Shown in pieces: positions 25,204-34,597 of a stretch of DNA of 64,000 nt (positions within the stretch are counted from its first letter, which is position 1; each line of letters opens with the position of its first letter). Under the pieces are notes generated by a model. The model was not told the origin of the DNA. It did not search any database and saw nothing but the letters and a program-made list of their open reading frames with translations. Source of the stretch: DAIOEK01 sp963828285. GTDB taxonomy: Bacteria > Chloroflexota > Anaerolineae > Anaerolineales > Anaerolineaceae. The stretch covers positions 1,488,001 to 1,552,000 of the forward strand of contig CAWHEB010000002.1 in assembly GCA_963828285.1 (NCBI GenBank), given 5' to 3'. The position numbers and the translations under genes were made by a program.

Positions 25204-27931
25204 ATGTCCATGATAGATTCATTAAAGCATTCCTCAAATATTCTCTGGTTGAATTCTGAATATGCGGATCTTCAGAATGCAGGCGGGAAAGGTGCCAACT
25301 TAGCACGTCTTGTCCGCTTTGGATACCTAGTCCCAGACGGTTTCATCATCCCGATTGCCTCATATTTGGAATTCATCGAACGAAATAAGATCCAGGCCTA
25401 TATTGCCGGACAAGTATTCGGCTTGAATCTGTCAGATCCCCAAAATCTGGATGATGTATCTAAAGCAATTCAAAGCAGGTTCTTATCCGGCGAGATGGAT
25501 CAAGGGATTTCTGATGGTATCAAAGCTGCCTACCAAAGAATTGGAGCCAGTCAGGTCGCGGTTCGATCATCTGCCAATGCAGAAGACTTACCCAACTTGT
25601 CGTTTGCCGGTCAGCAGGATACATACCTCAATATTCTTGGTGAAGAATCCCTGATCAATGCGGTAAAACAGTGCTGGGGGAGTTTGTGGACCGCACGTGC
25701 AATCGGGTATCGAGCCAGGAATGGAATCGATCAATTCAGTGTTGGTCTTGCTGTTGTAGTTCAAATAATGGTTCCCAGCGACGCATCAGGTGTTCTATTT
25801 TCCGCTGACCCTTTGACAGGTCTTCGCAGTGATGTGGTTATCAATGCGACGTTTGGATTGGGTGAAGCGCTGGTATCAGGTTTGGTGGAGCCAGATCAGT
25901 ACATAGTTGATGCGAAGTCCTGGAATATAAAGGAGAAGGTGTTAGGCACAAAAAGCATCAAAATAATCGGGAAGGTTGAGGGCGGGACCGAATCGATCAC
26001 AAAAGATAGTAGCGAGAACTCAAGCGATACCTGATGATGTGATCCTTGAGCTTGCCAGAACCGGACACAAAATCGCTGCCGATTTTAATTTCCCTCAGGA
26101 TATTGAATGGGGGTGGTCACATGGCGAGTTATACATTTTGCAAAGCAGACCAATCACTTCACTTTTCCCGGTACCTAACGAAGTATCCAATGGACCATTG
26201 AGAGTTATGTTCTCATTTGGTTCTGTTCAGGGTATGCTGGATCCGATCACTCCGCTTGGACAGGATGCAATGAGACTACTCATGACGGGCGGGAGAAAAT
26301 TGTTGGGATATCCTGGAACATACGCCACCCAACGTGTTGTTTTACCAGCTGCCGAACGGTTCTGGGCTGATATTACATCGATTGTCAGGAATTCGGTTGG
26401 AAGAAAATTCCTTTCCGGGGTTTTTCCATTGATCGATCCAGCGGCAGGACGGATCATGGTTCAAATATGGGACCATCCAGACTTAACTCCCACCAGACAA
26501 GGACTAAGGTTAAAATCTGCCCTTCGGTTGTTCAAATTCTTGTTACCCATCTTCGGTCACGTTTTAAGGAATTGGTCGAATCCTATAGGCAGGCAACAAT
26601 CCATTTCCAGGATGTTGGAAGAAAAAATAAACACATTACGAGAATCAATACCTGAAAATGTATCTCCACATGAAAGACTCGCTGCCGGAATCAGAATGTT
26701 CACTGAACTGGACCGACTTATCCCAACTTATTTTCAGTTGCTTGTCAGTTGTATCGCTTCCGGATTTGCCATGCTCTATCGAATCGCTGATGCAGCAGAG
26801 GATATTCATGATGAGAATGGTTCATTAGGTTCTGTGGTGATGGAATTGACCAGGGGAATGCCAAATAACGTCACCACGGAAATGGATCTGGCATTATGGA
26901 AAGTATCAAGACAAATATTCAATGATATGGACGCCAAAGCCATATTCGGAAAAAATACCACATCAGACCTCAGCGCCATGTATTTAGACGGTAAACTGCC
27001 AGCAGTGGCACAAGTTGTGATAAAAGAATTTCTTGATAGATATGGATTACGTGGATTGGCAGAGATCGATTTTGGCAGGCCGCGCTGGTGTGAAAATCCA
27101 GAACCGATCATGCAGTCATTACAAAGCTACTTACAGATTGAAGATATCAATTCTGCACCTGATGACGTTTTCGAACGGGGAAGGATCATTGCTGAAAAAA
27201 CTGCTGAAAGGCTTATCGCCGCCGTTGCCAAAGCCCCAGGTGGCTGGATCAAACAAAAGATTTTCCGTTTCGCAATTTTCCGTCTGCGTACATTTGCCGG
27301 AATGCGAGAAACTCCAAAGTTTTTCATCATTCGCTGGATGGGGATTATTCGGGAGTGCTTGTTGGATGCCGGAAAAGGATTTGTAAAAATGGGGATTCTG
27401 GATGACGCGAATGATGTTTTCTTTATGAATCTTGCGGAATTACAAGCCTTTGCGGAAAACCCGAGCCATACATGGCAGAAAATCATTACAGAGAATCGCG
27501 AAAAATATGACCGGGAAAAGATGCGAAGACAGATTCCCAGATTATTACTGAGCGATGGTCGAGCATTCTTTGAAGGAATTGGGGCAGCTGCGGATGGAGA
27601 TGGAAAAACCATAATGGGAAGTCCTGTTTCAGTTGGAGTATATGAGGGTGTTGTACATGTTGTTTTCGATCCTCATAACACACAATTGATTCCCGGAGAG
27701 ATCCTTGTTTGCCCTGGGACAGACCCAGCATGGACACCGCTATTTCTGTCAGCCGGAGCATTGGTGATGGAGGTTGGAGGAATGATGACCCACGGCGCAG
27801 TGGTTGCCAGAGAATATGGTATTCCGGCAATCGTTGGTGTGGACCAGGCAACGACACGATTGAAAAATGGCGACAGGATTCAAGTGGATGGATCAACCGG
27901 GATGATCGTCCGGGTCGACAAGGCTGAATGA
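25204..27931 (+). pseudogene. PEP-synthase-related / rifampin-phosphotransferase-like protein, split by a frameshift
   Basis: The N-terminal ATP-binding domain of PPDK/PEP synthase is clear: GGKGANLARLVRFGYLVPDGF and VRSSANAEDLPNLSFAGQQDT. The last ~90 residues are the phosphohistidine swivel domain (MEVGGMMTHGAVVAREYG, catalytic His in THGA). The C-terminal PEP/pyruvate-binding barrel of true PEP synthase is absent, and about 400 central residues lie between the domains. This ATP-middle-His order and the ~908-residue length match rifampin phosphotransferase-like proteins. The frame changes near 25990-26010 (ITKDSS then TQAIPDDVILELA), consistent with one extra base. Substrate unknown; antibiotic inactivation is only one option. 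Confidence 0.75.
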
Positions 27932-27965
27932 ACTGATTATATACAAATCCAACTTTTTGATATTT

Positions 27966-28001
27966 TTGAGCGATGCAAATTTTCCAAATTAAAACGCTCA
28001 A
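27966..28001 (+). repeat. Hairpin in the leader of the sensor kinase gene
   Basis: TTGAGCG (27966-27972) pairs with CGCTCAA (27995-28001), 15 bases before the kinase ATG, in a leader with no Shine-Dalgarno. Confidence 0.35.
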
Positions 28002-28016
28002 GTAAGAAAACACAAT

Positions 28017-29483
28017 ATGATTTTGACGCAAAAACGAATATTCGAGATCATCCTTCAACATCTTGCAGCATTGGGTGTTGTTGTTCTGACTGTGATTATC
28101 TTATTTCCGATCAAAGCTTATCTGGCAGTCCAGATCGTAGTGCTAATTTACCTTCTGCCAGTCGTAATCAGTACTGTTGTTTTCGGGCTGTCCCCAGGCA
28201 TTCTTGCAGCGTTTGCGGCTTCTCTAGCATTTAATTATTTTCATATCCAGCCGTACCATACCTTTCAGGTTCATGGTACAACGGATGTAATCACCCTGAT
28301 CATCTTCCTTGTACTGGCTGTTCTCATCAGTCAATTATTGGGAAAAGCCCGAGAGGGAATCCGGATGGCTCAACGAAGAGAATGGGAAGCTACACGAATG
28401 TATGAGTTGATCTCATCTTTGGCTGGATTACAAACAGTCGAGGACTTCGCCCCGGACTTTGCAAACCACACTCTTGAAACATTTCACTGTTCGATAGTTC
28501 AGGTCAAAATCAATCAGAATAATGATGACCCCGAATTTTCTTTAGTCGTCCCTAATCAAAACATCATTTTTGGAGATCCGGATATAACGATCATGATGAC
28601 AACGACACGCGAAGTGGAAGGTGAGCTCCGTCTCTGGCGTGAAAATTTACCGTTATCCGTAGAAGAGTTTCGATTACTTCAGGCTTATTCTAGTCAAGGG
28701 GCATTATCCATAGAACGTATCCGGCTGACAAAAGGGGAAAACAAAACCCGGATCCTTGAAGAGAGTGACAAACTTAAAACCTCGCTATTAAACTCGGTCT
28801 CACATGAACTTAGATCTCCACTTGCAGCAATTAAAGCATCGGTCTCCAGTTTACGGAGTAAAACGATCATCTGGGAATCGGGTGCAAGGCAGGATCTTTT
28901 GGCAACGATTGAAGAGGAAACTGATCACCTTAATATACTCGTCGGACATTTATTGGATATGTCTAGAATCGAATCAGGAGCTTTAAAACCGGAATTGCAT
29001 TGGAATTCTCTTAGCGAGATCTTAATGGGAGTAGTTACTAAAATGCGTCACTCGCTTGTGGATCATCAACTTGAGATCAATTTACCGGGCGAATTACCAC
29101 TTGTACCGACGGATTACGTTCTCATCGAGCAGGTTTTTATGAATCTGCTTTCCAACAGCTCAAAATACGCTCCATCGGGGACAATGATCCATGTGGATTC
29201 TTATGTGGATGGAGATTATCTGCATACGATTGTCGCCAATCAAGGACCTCCGGTTCACGAAGGAGATCTTGCACGAATCTTTGATAAATTCTATAGAGTG
29301 ACAGCAGCTGATAAAGTCACTGGGACTGGATTGGGTTTATCCATTTGTAAAGGGATTATTGAGGCACACGAAGGAAGAATTTGGGCACAAAACCAACCGG
29401 ATAGATTCGAATTTCACTTTCTACTGCCATTAACCCTTCATGGTTCATTACCGGAATCTCCCAGGGAGGTACTAGATGGATAA
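28017..29483 (+). CDS. KdpD-like sensor histidine kinase
   Basis: A 488-residue membrane kinase. Four TM helices of the DUF4118 type (residues about 15-110, with SLAFNYFHIQPYHTF), a GAF-like region (about 135-235), HisKA with the phospho-acceptor His in LNSVSHELRSPL (about 261-272) and an HATPase domain (NLLSNSSKYAP, TGTGLGLSICKG). The N-terminal KdpD and Usp domains that sense turgor/K+ in classic KdpD are missing. It overlaps the response regulator gene by 8 bp. A K+ importer gene follows, so it probably senses K+ or osmotic state. Confidence 0.87.
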   Translation: MILTQKRIFEIILQHLAALGVVVLTVIILFPIKAYLAVQIVVLIYLLPVVISTVVFGLSPGILAAFAASLAFNYFHIQPYHTFQVHGTTDVITLIIFLVLAVLISQLLGKAREGIRMAQRREWEATRMYELISSLAGLQTVEDFAPDFANHTLETFHCSIVQVKINQNNDDPEFSLVVPNQNIIFGDPDITIMMTTTREVEGELRLWRENLPLSVEEFRLLQAYSSQGALSIERIRLTKGENKTRILEESDKLKTSLLNSVSHELRSPLAAIKASVSSLRSKTIIWESGARQDLLATIEEETDHLNILVGHLLDMSRIESGALKPELHWNSLSEILMGVVTKMRHSLVDHQLEINLPGELPLVPTDYVLIEQVFMNLLSNSSKYAPSGTMIHVDSYVDGDYLHTIVANQGPPVHEGDLARIFDKFYRVTAADKVTGTGLGLSICKGIIEAHEGRIWAQNQPDRFEFHFLLPLTLHGSLPESPREVLDG

Positions 29484-30171
29484 AGACCCCTTGATCCTAT
29501 TGATAGACGATGAACCGCAAATTCTGAGAGCATTAAAAACCATTCTTTCAGCGAATCGATTTCGCCTCGCCACAGCAACCACAGGGGAAGAGGGGATTGC
29601 ACTTGCAGTTTCTCAGGAACCGGACCTCATCATTCTGGATATGACTCTCCCTGATATGGATGGATTGGCAGTCTGTGAGCAAGTCCGCGAGTGGTCGCGG
29701 ATACCAATCATCATTTTATCGGTAAGAGATAATGAAAAAGATAAGGTGGCTGCCCTGGACAAAGGCGCAGATGATTATCTGACAAAACCATTCGGGATCG
29801 AGGAATTATTAGCCAGGATCAGAGTTGCCCTGAGGCATTCGGAGCAGTCATTGGGGAACAAACAAAGTGTTATTACCGCCGGACCTGTAGTTATCGATCT
29901 GGCGCGGCATATTGTTACCCGATCTGAGCAGGAACTACACCTAACAGCAACAGAATTTAAATTGTTATCCTATCTGGCTGCCCATGCGGACAAAGTACTT
30001 ACCCATCAGGCAATCCTTTCCCATGTTTGGGGATTTGAGGATATCGATCATGTAGAATACTTAAGGGTTTATATTGGCCAGATTCGAAAGAAATTGGAAA
30101 TCAATCCAGACGAACCACAAATCCTTCTCACAGAACCGGGAATAGGGTATCGGTTTAAAACCAGCGACTAG
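29476..30171 (+). CDS. KdpE-like OmpR-family response regulator
   Basis: A 231-residue regulator. The receiver domain has DDEP, phospho-acceptor Asp in LIILDMTLPDMDG (about residue 54) and the Lys in YLTKPFG. The C-terminal winged helix of OmpR type ends EPGIGYRF. It is translated from within the end of the kinase gene, implying coupling. The likely target is the adjacent potassium transporter promoter (inference). Confidence 0.9.
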   Translation: MDKDPLILLIDDEPQILRALKTILSANRFRLATATTGEEGIALAVSQEPDLIILDMTLPDMDGLAVCEQVREWSRIPIIILSVRDNEKDKVAALDKGADDYLTKPFGIEELLARIRVALRHSEQSLGNKQSVITAGPVVIDLARHIVTRSEQELHLTATEFKLLSYLAAHADKVLTHQAILSHVWGFEDIDHVEYLRVYIGQIRKKLEINPDEPQILLTEPGIGYRFKTSD

Positions 30172-30239
30172 ATAACGCACTTATAATTTCTTTATATTTT
30201 CCGCTCTTTTTTTGTAAACAATTTATTTTATCTGCTTAC

Positions 30240-30275
30240 ACTCATTGAAAGATCTACTCTCAATGAGTTTTTTTT
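30240..30275 (+). terminator. Intrinsic terminator between the two-component operon and the K+ importer
   Basis: ACTCATTGA (30240-30248) pairs with TCAATGAGT (30260-30268), followed by an eight-T run. It ends the two-component operon, or acts as an attenuator if a promoter near TATAAT 30182-30187 is used. Confidence 0.8.
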
Positions 30276-30397
30276 GTTTCAACAGAGTGGTTGGAAGGGA
30301 AACACGATCATCATTTATCGAATATCGGATTTTCCTAATTTATCACGATTATTTTCTTTAATTCTTAACCAAAATTTGAAAACTGTAAAAGGAAAAA

Positions 30398-32335
30398 ATG
30401 ATTACAAAAGAAATCCTTGGTGCGCCGGTATTTGAACATGAATCAAATCATGCACCACGCCGAAACTGGCGCCACTGGCTAATAGGTAATCCCCTTCAAA
30501 CTGCAGACGCTCCCCATCAGACGATTGGAAAACTAGTGGGATTGGCAGTATTTGCATCGGATGCTTTGTCATCCACCGCGTATGCCACTCAGGAAATCAT
30601 GCTGATCCTGGCCATTGCTGGCAGTGGTGCTTTGGGGTATGTATTTCCAATTTCTGCGGCAATCGTGACATTGATGGTTATTGTGACCATATCGTATGAA
30701 CAAACCATTCATGCATATCCAGGCGGGGGTGGGGCTTACATCGTTGCCCGCGATAACCTGGGAGAATTACCTGCACAAACAGCAGGTGCCGCATTACTCA
30801 CCGATTACATTCTGACGGTAGCAGTATCAATCTCGTCCGGGGTTGCCCAGATCTCCTCTGCTTTCCCGGCTCTTTTCCCATATAGAGTATGGATGGGTAT
30901 CGCGTTGGTCATGTTCATCATGCTCATCAATTTGCGTGGTGTCAAAGAATCAGGTGTGACATTCGCGATCCCAACTTACTTCTTTGTAGTGATGATGGTG
31001 TTTACAGTTGGATTCGGTTTATTTAAATTATTGACTGGTTCGCTTGGAACAGTGATTAATCCCCCAGCCCTTTCATTTGAAGGTGCTTTGGGAGTAGTAA
31101 CTCCGTTCCTACTCCTACACGCATTTTCCAGTGGAACTTCAGCCTTAACCGGAATTGAAGCAATATCAAATGGTATAACCGCCTTTAAAGAGCCTAGAAG
31201 TAAGAATGCCGGTATCACTTTGATTTGGATGTCCGGAATTCTGGCAACATTATTCCTGGGAATTTCACTACTTGCCGGAAAAATTAGTGCTGTACCATCC
31301 GAAGCTGAGACAGTGATATCGCAATTAGCCCGAACCATTTATGGCAACCAGGGATTCTTATATCTGGCTCTAATCGGGGGAACGGCAGTCATCCTGATCA
31401 TGGCTGCAAATACTGCCTTCGCAGATTTTCCCAGGTTAGGTGCCCTGCACGCAGGAGATGGATTTCTTCCGCGTCAGCTAACAACTCGTGGCAGCAGATT
31501 GGTGTTTTCCCGCGGGATCATCACATTAGCGGTGCTAAGTTCATTATTGATACTTGTTTTCCAGGCAAGCGTGACCCGGTTGATCCCATTGTATGCCATT
31601 GGAGTATTTTTATCATTTAGCTTATCGCAGGCAGGGATGGCAAAACGATGGTGGAAATCAGGAAGACTTAAAGTAGATCAGGTGATTGAAGAACCAGGAT
31701 CAACCATTAGTCATGACCCTCAATGGAAATTCAAGATGGTGATCAATGGATTTGGCGCACTTTGTACATTTGTGGTTATGTTCGTTTTTGCAATCACAAA
31801 ATTCAAAGATGGTGCCTGGATCATAATTATATTGATCCCCATCATGGTTACTGTTTTCTTTGGGATTCATCATCACTATAAGAATCTTGCGAAAAAATTA
31901 TCCACCAAACAAAATTTCGCCCAATCACGCATTGATCGACACAGAGTTATTGTGTTGATTGCCAGTGTTCATCAAGGATCTTTGGCTGCATTAACCTATG
32001 CAAGATCACTCTCTCCGGATGTAACGGCAGTCCATGTTTCGGTTAATGAGGAAGAATCTAAAAAAGTCCTGGATAAATGGAAGTTTTATGGTGAGGGAGT
32101 CCGGTTGGTTATGCTTGAGAGCCCATACCGACTATTCCTTGAGCCTCTGGTTGAGTATATCGAAAAGATCATGGCAATCTGCAAGTCGAACGAATTACTT
32201 ACTGTGGTTGTTCCTCAATTCGTTCCTGCACATTGGTGGGAAAACTTGTTGCACAGCCAAACAGCATTGCTGTTACGATTTGTCCTCATTTTTAAGCCGG
32301 GGTTGGTGATTATTGAAGTGCCCTATCAGGTGTAG
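30398..32335 (+). CDS. KimA-type potassium importer (APC/YdaO family)
   Basis: A 645-residue transporter with about 12 TM helices and a cytosolic C-terminal domain. It closely follows B. subtilis KimA in pattern: ASDALSSTAYATQEI, HAYPGGGGAYIVARDNLGELP, LLTDYILTVAVSISSG, TSALTGIEAISNGI and a Usp-like tail ending in FVPAHWWENLLHSQTALLLR. KimA drives proton-coupled K+ uptake and is inhibited by c-di-AMP. AAAGGA lies before the ATG. The location after KdpDE-like genes supports K+ transport; no KdpFABC is present. The 226-bp leader shows a terminator but no recognisable ydaO-type riboswitch. Confidence 0.87.
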   Translation: MITKEILGAPVFEHESNHAPRRNWRHWLIGNPLQTADAPHQTIGKLVGLAVFASDALSSTAYATQEIMLILAIAGSGALGYVFPISAAIVTLMVIVTISYEQTIHAYPGGGGAYIVARDNLGELPAQTAGAALLTDYILTVAVSISSGVAQISSAFPALFPYRVWMGIALVMFIMLINLRGVKESGVTFAIPTYFFVVMMVFTVGFGLFKLLTGSLGTVINPPALSFEGALGVVTPFLLLHAFSSGTSALTGIEAISNGITAFKEPRSKNAGITLIWMSGILATLFLGISLLAGKISAVPSEAETVISQLARTIYGNQGFLYLALIGGTAVILIMAANTAFADFPRLGALHAGDGFLPRQLTTRGSRLVFSRGIITLAVLSSLLILVFQASVTRLIPLYAIGVFLSFSLSQAGMAKRWWKSGRLKVDQVIEEPGSTISHDPQWKFKMVINGFGALCTFVVMFVFAITKFKDGAWIIIILIPIMVTVFFGIHHHYKNLAKKLSTKQNFAQSRIDRHRVIVLIASVHQGSLAALTYARSLSPDVTAVHVSVNEEESKKVLDKWKFYGEGVRLVMLESPYRLFLEPLVEYIEKIMAICKSNELLTVVVPQFVPAHWWENLLHSQTALLLRFVLIFKPGLVIIEVPYQV

Positions 32336-32369
32336 TTGATATATTAAAAATTAACCATATGATTGAAGG

Positions 32370-32396
32370 AACCGGTTGGTACTATACCAACCGGTT
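32370..32396 (+). terminator. Terminator after the K+ importer
   Basis: Perfect 12-bp inverted repeat AACCGGTTGGTA/TACCAACCGGTT with a 3-nt loop, followed by a GT/T-rich stretch. Confidence 0.65.
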
Positions 32397-32477
32397 GTTG
32401 TGTTATTTGGTATTTTCTAAGTGCTCGACTTAATCGGTTATTTATTCAACAAAACACCATGGATACAAGCAATCTCT

Positions 32478-32486
32478 TGCTATAAT
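32478..32486 (+). promoter_or_regulatory. Extended -10 promoter for leaderless acyl-CoA synthetase mRNA
   Basis: TGCTATAAT (extended -10) ends 6 nt before ATG 32493, with no Shine-Dalgarno between them. Confidence 0.6.
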
Positions 32487-32492
32487 TTTGGT

Positions 32493-34589
32493 ATGAAAAA
32501 ATCCCTTTTCTCCCCGTTCTTTAGACCAAAAGGTATTGTGATCAGCGGCGTATCGCAGGACCCGAACAAATTGGGTTATGGACTAGCCAGAAATCTTGTC
32601 CGCAGTGGATATCCAGGTGCGATCCATTATGTTAATCCACGAGGTGGTGAACTTTTCGGGCAAAAGATTTATGGGAGGATCAAAGACGTTCCCGACCCCG
32701 TGGACCTGGCTGTATTATTGGTTCCCCCGCCAGCCGTTCCGGATGCTATGGAAGAATTGGGGCAGAGAGGAATCAAGGCAGCCATTATTGCGACGGGCGG
32801 ATTCAAAGAAACAGGCTCAGAAGGGGCCGCGCTGGAAGAGCGTGTATTTCAAATCGCACAAAGATACGGAATTCGTTTTGTAGGACCGAATTGTGTTGGC
32901 ATCATCAATTCCCATTTCCCATTCGATACTACTTTTTTGCAACCGCCAGGTCCGCCAGCAGGGGAGATTGCATTCCTATCCCACTCGGGTGCCATTTGTG
33001 CAGCTGTGATCGATTGGATCCGTGGACAGGGAACAGGGCTATCTCATTTAATCAGCCTGGGAAACCAGACCAGTGTTACAGAAGTGGATATGTTGCCAGA
33101 AGTTGCCGCTGACCCCAACACCAAAGTGATCACCCTCTATCTTGAAGGGGTTAAAAACGGTGAGAAATTCCTGTCAGAAGTTCCGAAAATCGTGAAGCAA
33201 AAACCCATTGTGGCGTTGAAAGTCGGACGGTTTGATAGTGGAAAAAGAGCAGCCGCCTCCCATACTGGTGCCCTAGCGGGACAGGAATCTGCTTTTGATG
33301 CGGCTTTCGAGCGAACGGGTGTTCTTCGGGCTGACACGACTGAAGAGCTCTTCCAATGGGCAAAAGCTTTGGCTTGGAGCCCATTACCGACCGGTAACAG
33401 AGTGGCTGTCTTGACAAATTCCGGGGGACCGGGGGTGACTGCTGCCGATGCATTGGAAATGCACGGCATGAAATTAGCCGATTTGAGTCCAAACTCCAAA
33501 GCAGAGCTGGGAAAATTCCTCCCAGCGGCTGCCAGTTTGAATAATCCGGTAGATATGCTGGCTTCAGCAACAGATGTTCACTTTGCTGCAAGTCTGAAGA
33601 TCCTTTTGGAAGATGAGGGTGTTGATTCGATCATAGTGATCTCTCCTCCACCACCACCAACGACAACCGGGGCGATCGTGAAATCCATGCTACCAATCAT
33701 TCAATTACACAATAAGCCTGTCATCCTCACATTGATGGGATCTGAACAAATCGGAGAAGGTGTTTCTCTTGCCAGAGCCGCCAGACTTCCTGAGTACCGC
33801 TTTCCAGAATGGTCGGCTTCAGCTTTAGGTGCATTGACCCGATACGCTGCAATTTCACGCCGCGCTGAGAGGACATTACCGTCTTTGAAGCAAATTAATA
33901 AGGGGGATGCTTACAAGGCGGTGGCAAACTCAAAACCCGGAAAATGGATGAATCCTGGAGAGACACTGGATATGCTGGATGCTTATCATATACCGACTCT
34001 CAGGCTGCAGTCTGTGGTGACTCCCGATGAAGCGGTCCAAGCGGCCAAGAAGATAGGATATCCATTGGTGATGAAATTGGCGTCTGAAGATATTCCGCAC
34101 AAATCGGATATCGGGGGAGTCTTACTAAATATCCAGAATGAAAAAGAAGTTCGCGAAGGTTACAAACTCATTATGGAACGTGCCAGGATCGCTCGACCTG
34201 ATGCAAGGATTGATGGTGTGATGATCCAGAAAATGGTTGGTAATGGACAGGAAGTGATCACGGGATTTGTTCGCGACCCACAGTTCGGTCCCATGATGAT
34301 GTTCGGTTCCGGCGGGGTCGAAGTAGAAGGATTGAAGGACGTCGCGTTTTCCCTTGCTCCTTTAACCAGGGAAGACGCAGAAAAAATGCTTCAATCCACC
34401 TGGGCAGGGAAAAAATTATCCGGTTTCCGCAGCATCACTGCAGTGGATCGGGAAGCAGTGATCGATGTACTTCTGCGATTATCCAAATTAGCGGTAGATC
34501 TGCCAGAAATTCAGGAATTGGAAATTAATCCGCTACGAGTATTGACCAAAGGCAGTGCGGCAATCGATGTACGGGCAAAATTGAGATAA
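32493..34589 (+). CDS. Acyl-CoA (acetyl-CoA) synthetase, ADP-forming
   Basis: A single-chain 698-residue ACD/NDP-forming synthetase: acyl-CoA + ADP + Pi to acid + CoA + ATP, a substrate-level phosphorylation step of fermenters. The CoA-binding domain (FRPKGIVISGVSQDPNKLG), Succ-CoA-ligase domain with the phosphorylated His in AASHTGALAGQ (residues about 253-263) and C-terminal ATP-grasp domain (YPLVMKLASEDIPHKSDIGG, ELEINPL) are all present. ATG 32493 fits the family; an upstream in-frame start at 32421 would add residues with no similarity and would cover the promoter. It is convergent with the DUF362 gene (9 bp). Confidence 0.9.
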   Translation: MKKSLFSPFFRPKGIVISGVSQDPNKLGYGLARNLVRSGYPGAIHYVNPRGGELFGQKIYGRIKDVPDPVDLAVLLVPPPAVPDAMEELGQRGIKAAIIATGGFKETGSEGAALEERVFQIAQRYGIRFVGPNCVGIINSHFPFDTTFLQPPGPPAGEIAFLSHSGAICAAVIDWIRGQGTGLSHLISLGNQTSVTEVDMLPEVAADPNTKVITLYLEGVKNGEKFLSEVPKIVKQKPIVALKVGRFDSGKRAAASHTGALAGQESAFDAAFERTGVLRADTTEELFQWAKALAWSPLPTGNRVAVLTNSGGPGVTAADALEMHGMKLADLSPNSKAELGKFLPAAASLNNPVDMLASATDVHFAASLKILLEDEGVDSIIVISPPPPPTTTGAIVKSMLPIIQLHNKPVILTLMGSEQIGEGVSLARAARLPEYRFPEWSASALGALTRYAAISRRAERTLPSLKQINKGDAYKAVANSKPGKWMNPGETLDMLDAYHIPTLRLQSVVTPDEAVQAAKKIGYPLVMKLASEDIPHKSDIGGVLLNIQNEKEVREGYKLIMERARIARPDARIDGVMIQKMVGNGQEVITGFVRDPQFGPMMMFGSGGVEVEGLKDVAFSLAPLTREDAEKMLQSTWAGKKLSGFRSITAVDREAVIDVLLRLSKLAVDLPEIQELEINPLRVLTKGSAAIDVRAKLR

Positions 34590-34597
34590 CAAATCAC

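Noticed and set aside
30172..30397. c-di-AMP (ydaO) riboswitch before the KimA-type gene
   Set aside because: The conserved aptamer blocks could not be found; only a terminator hairpin and AT-rich DNA are seen.
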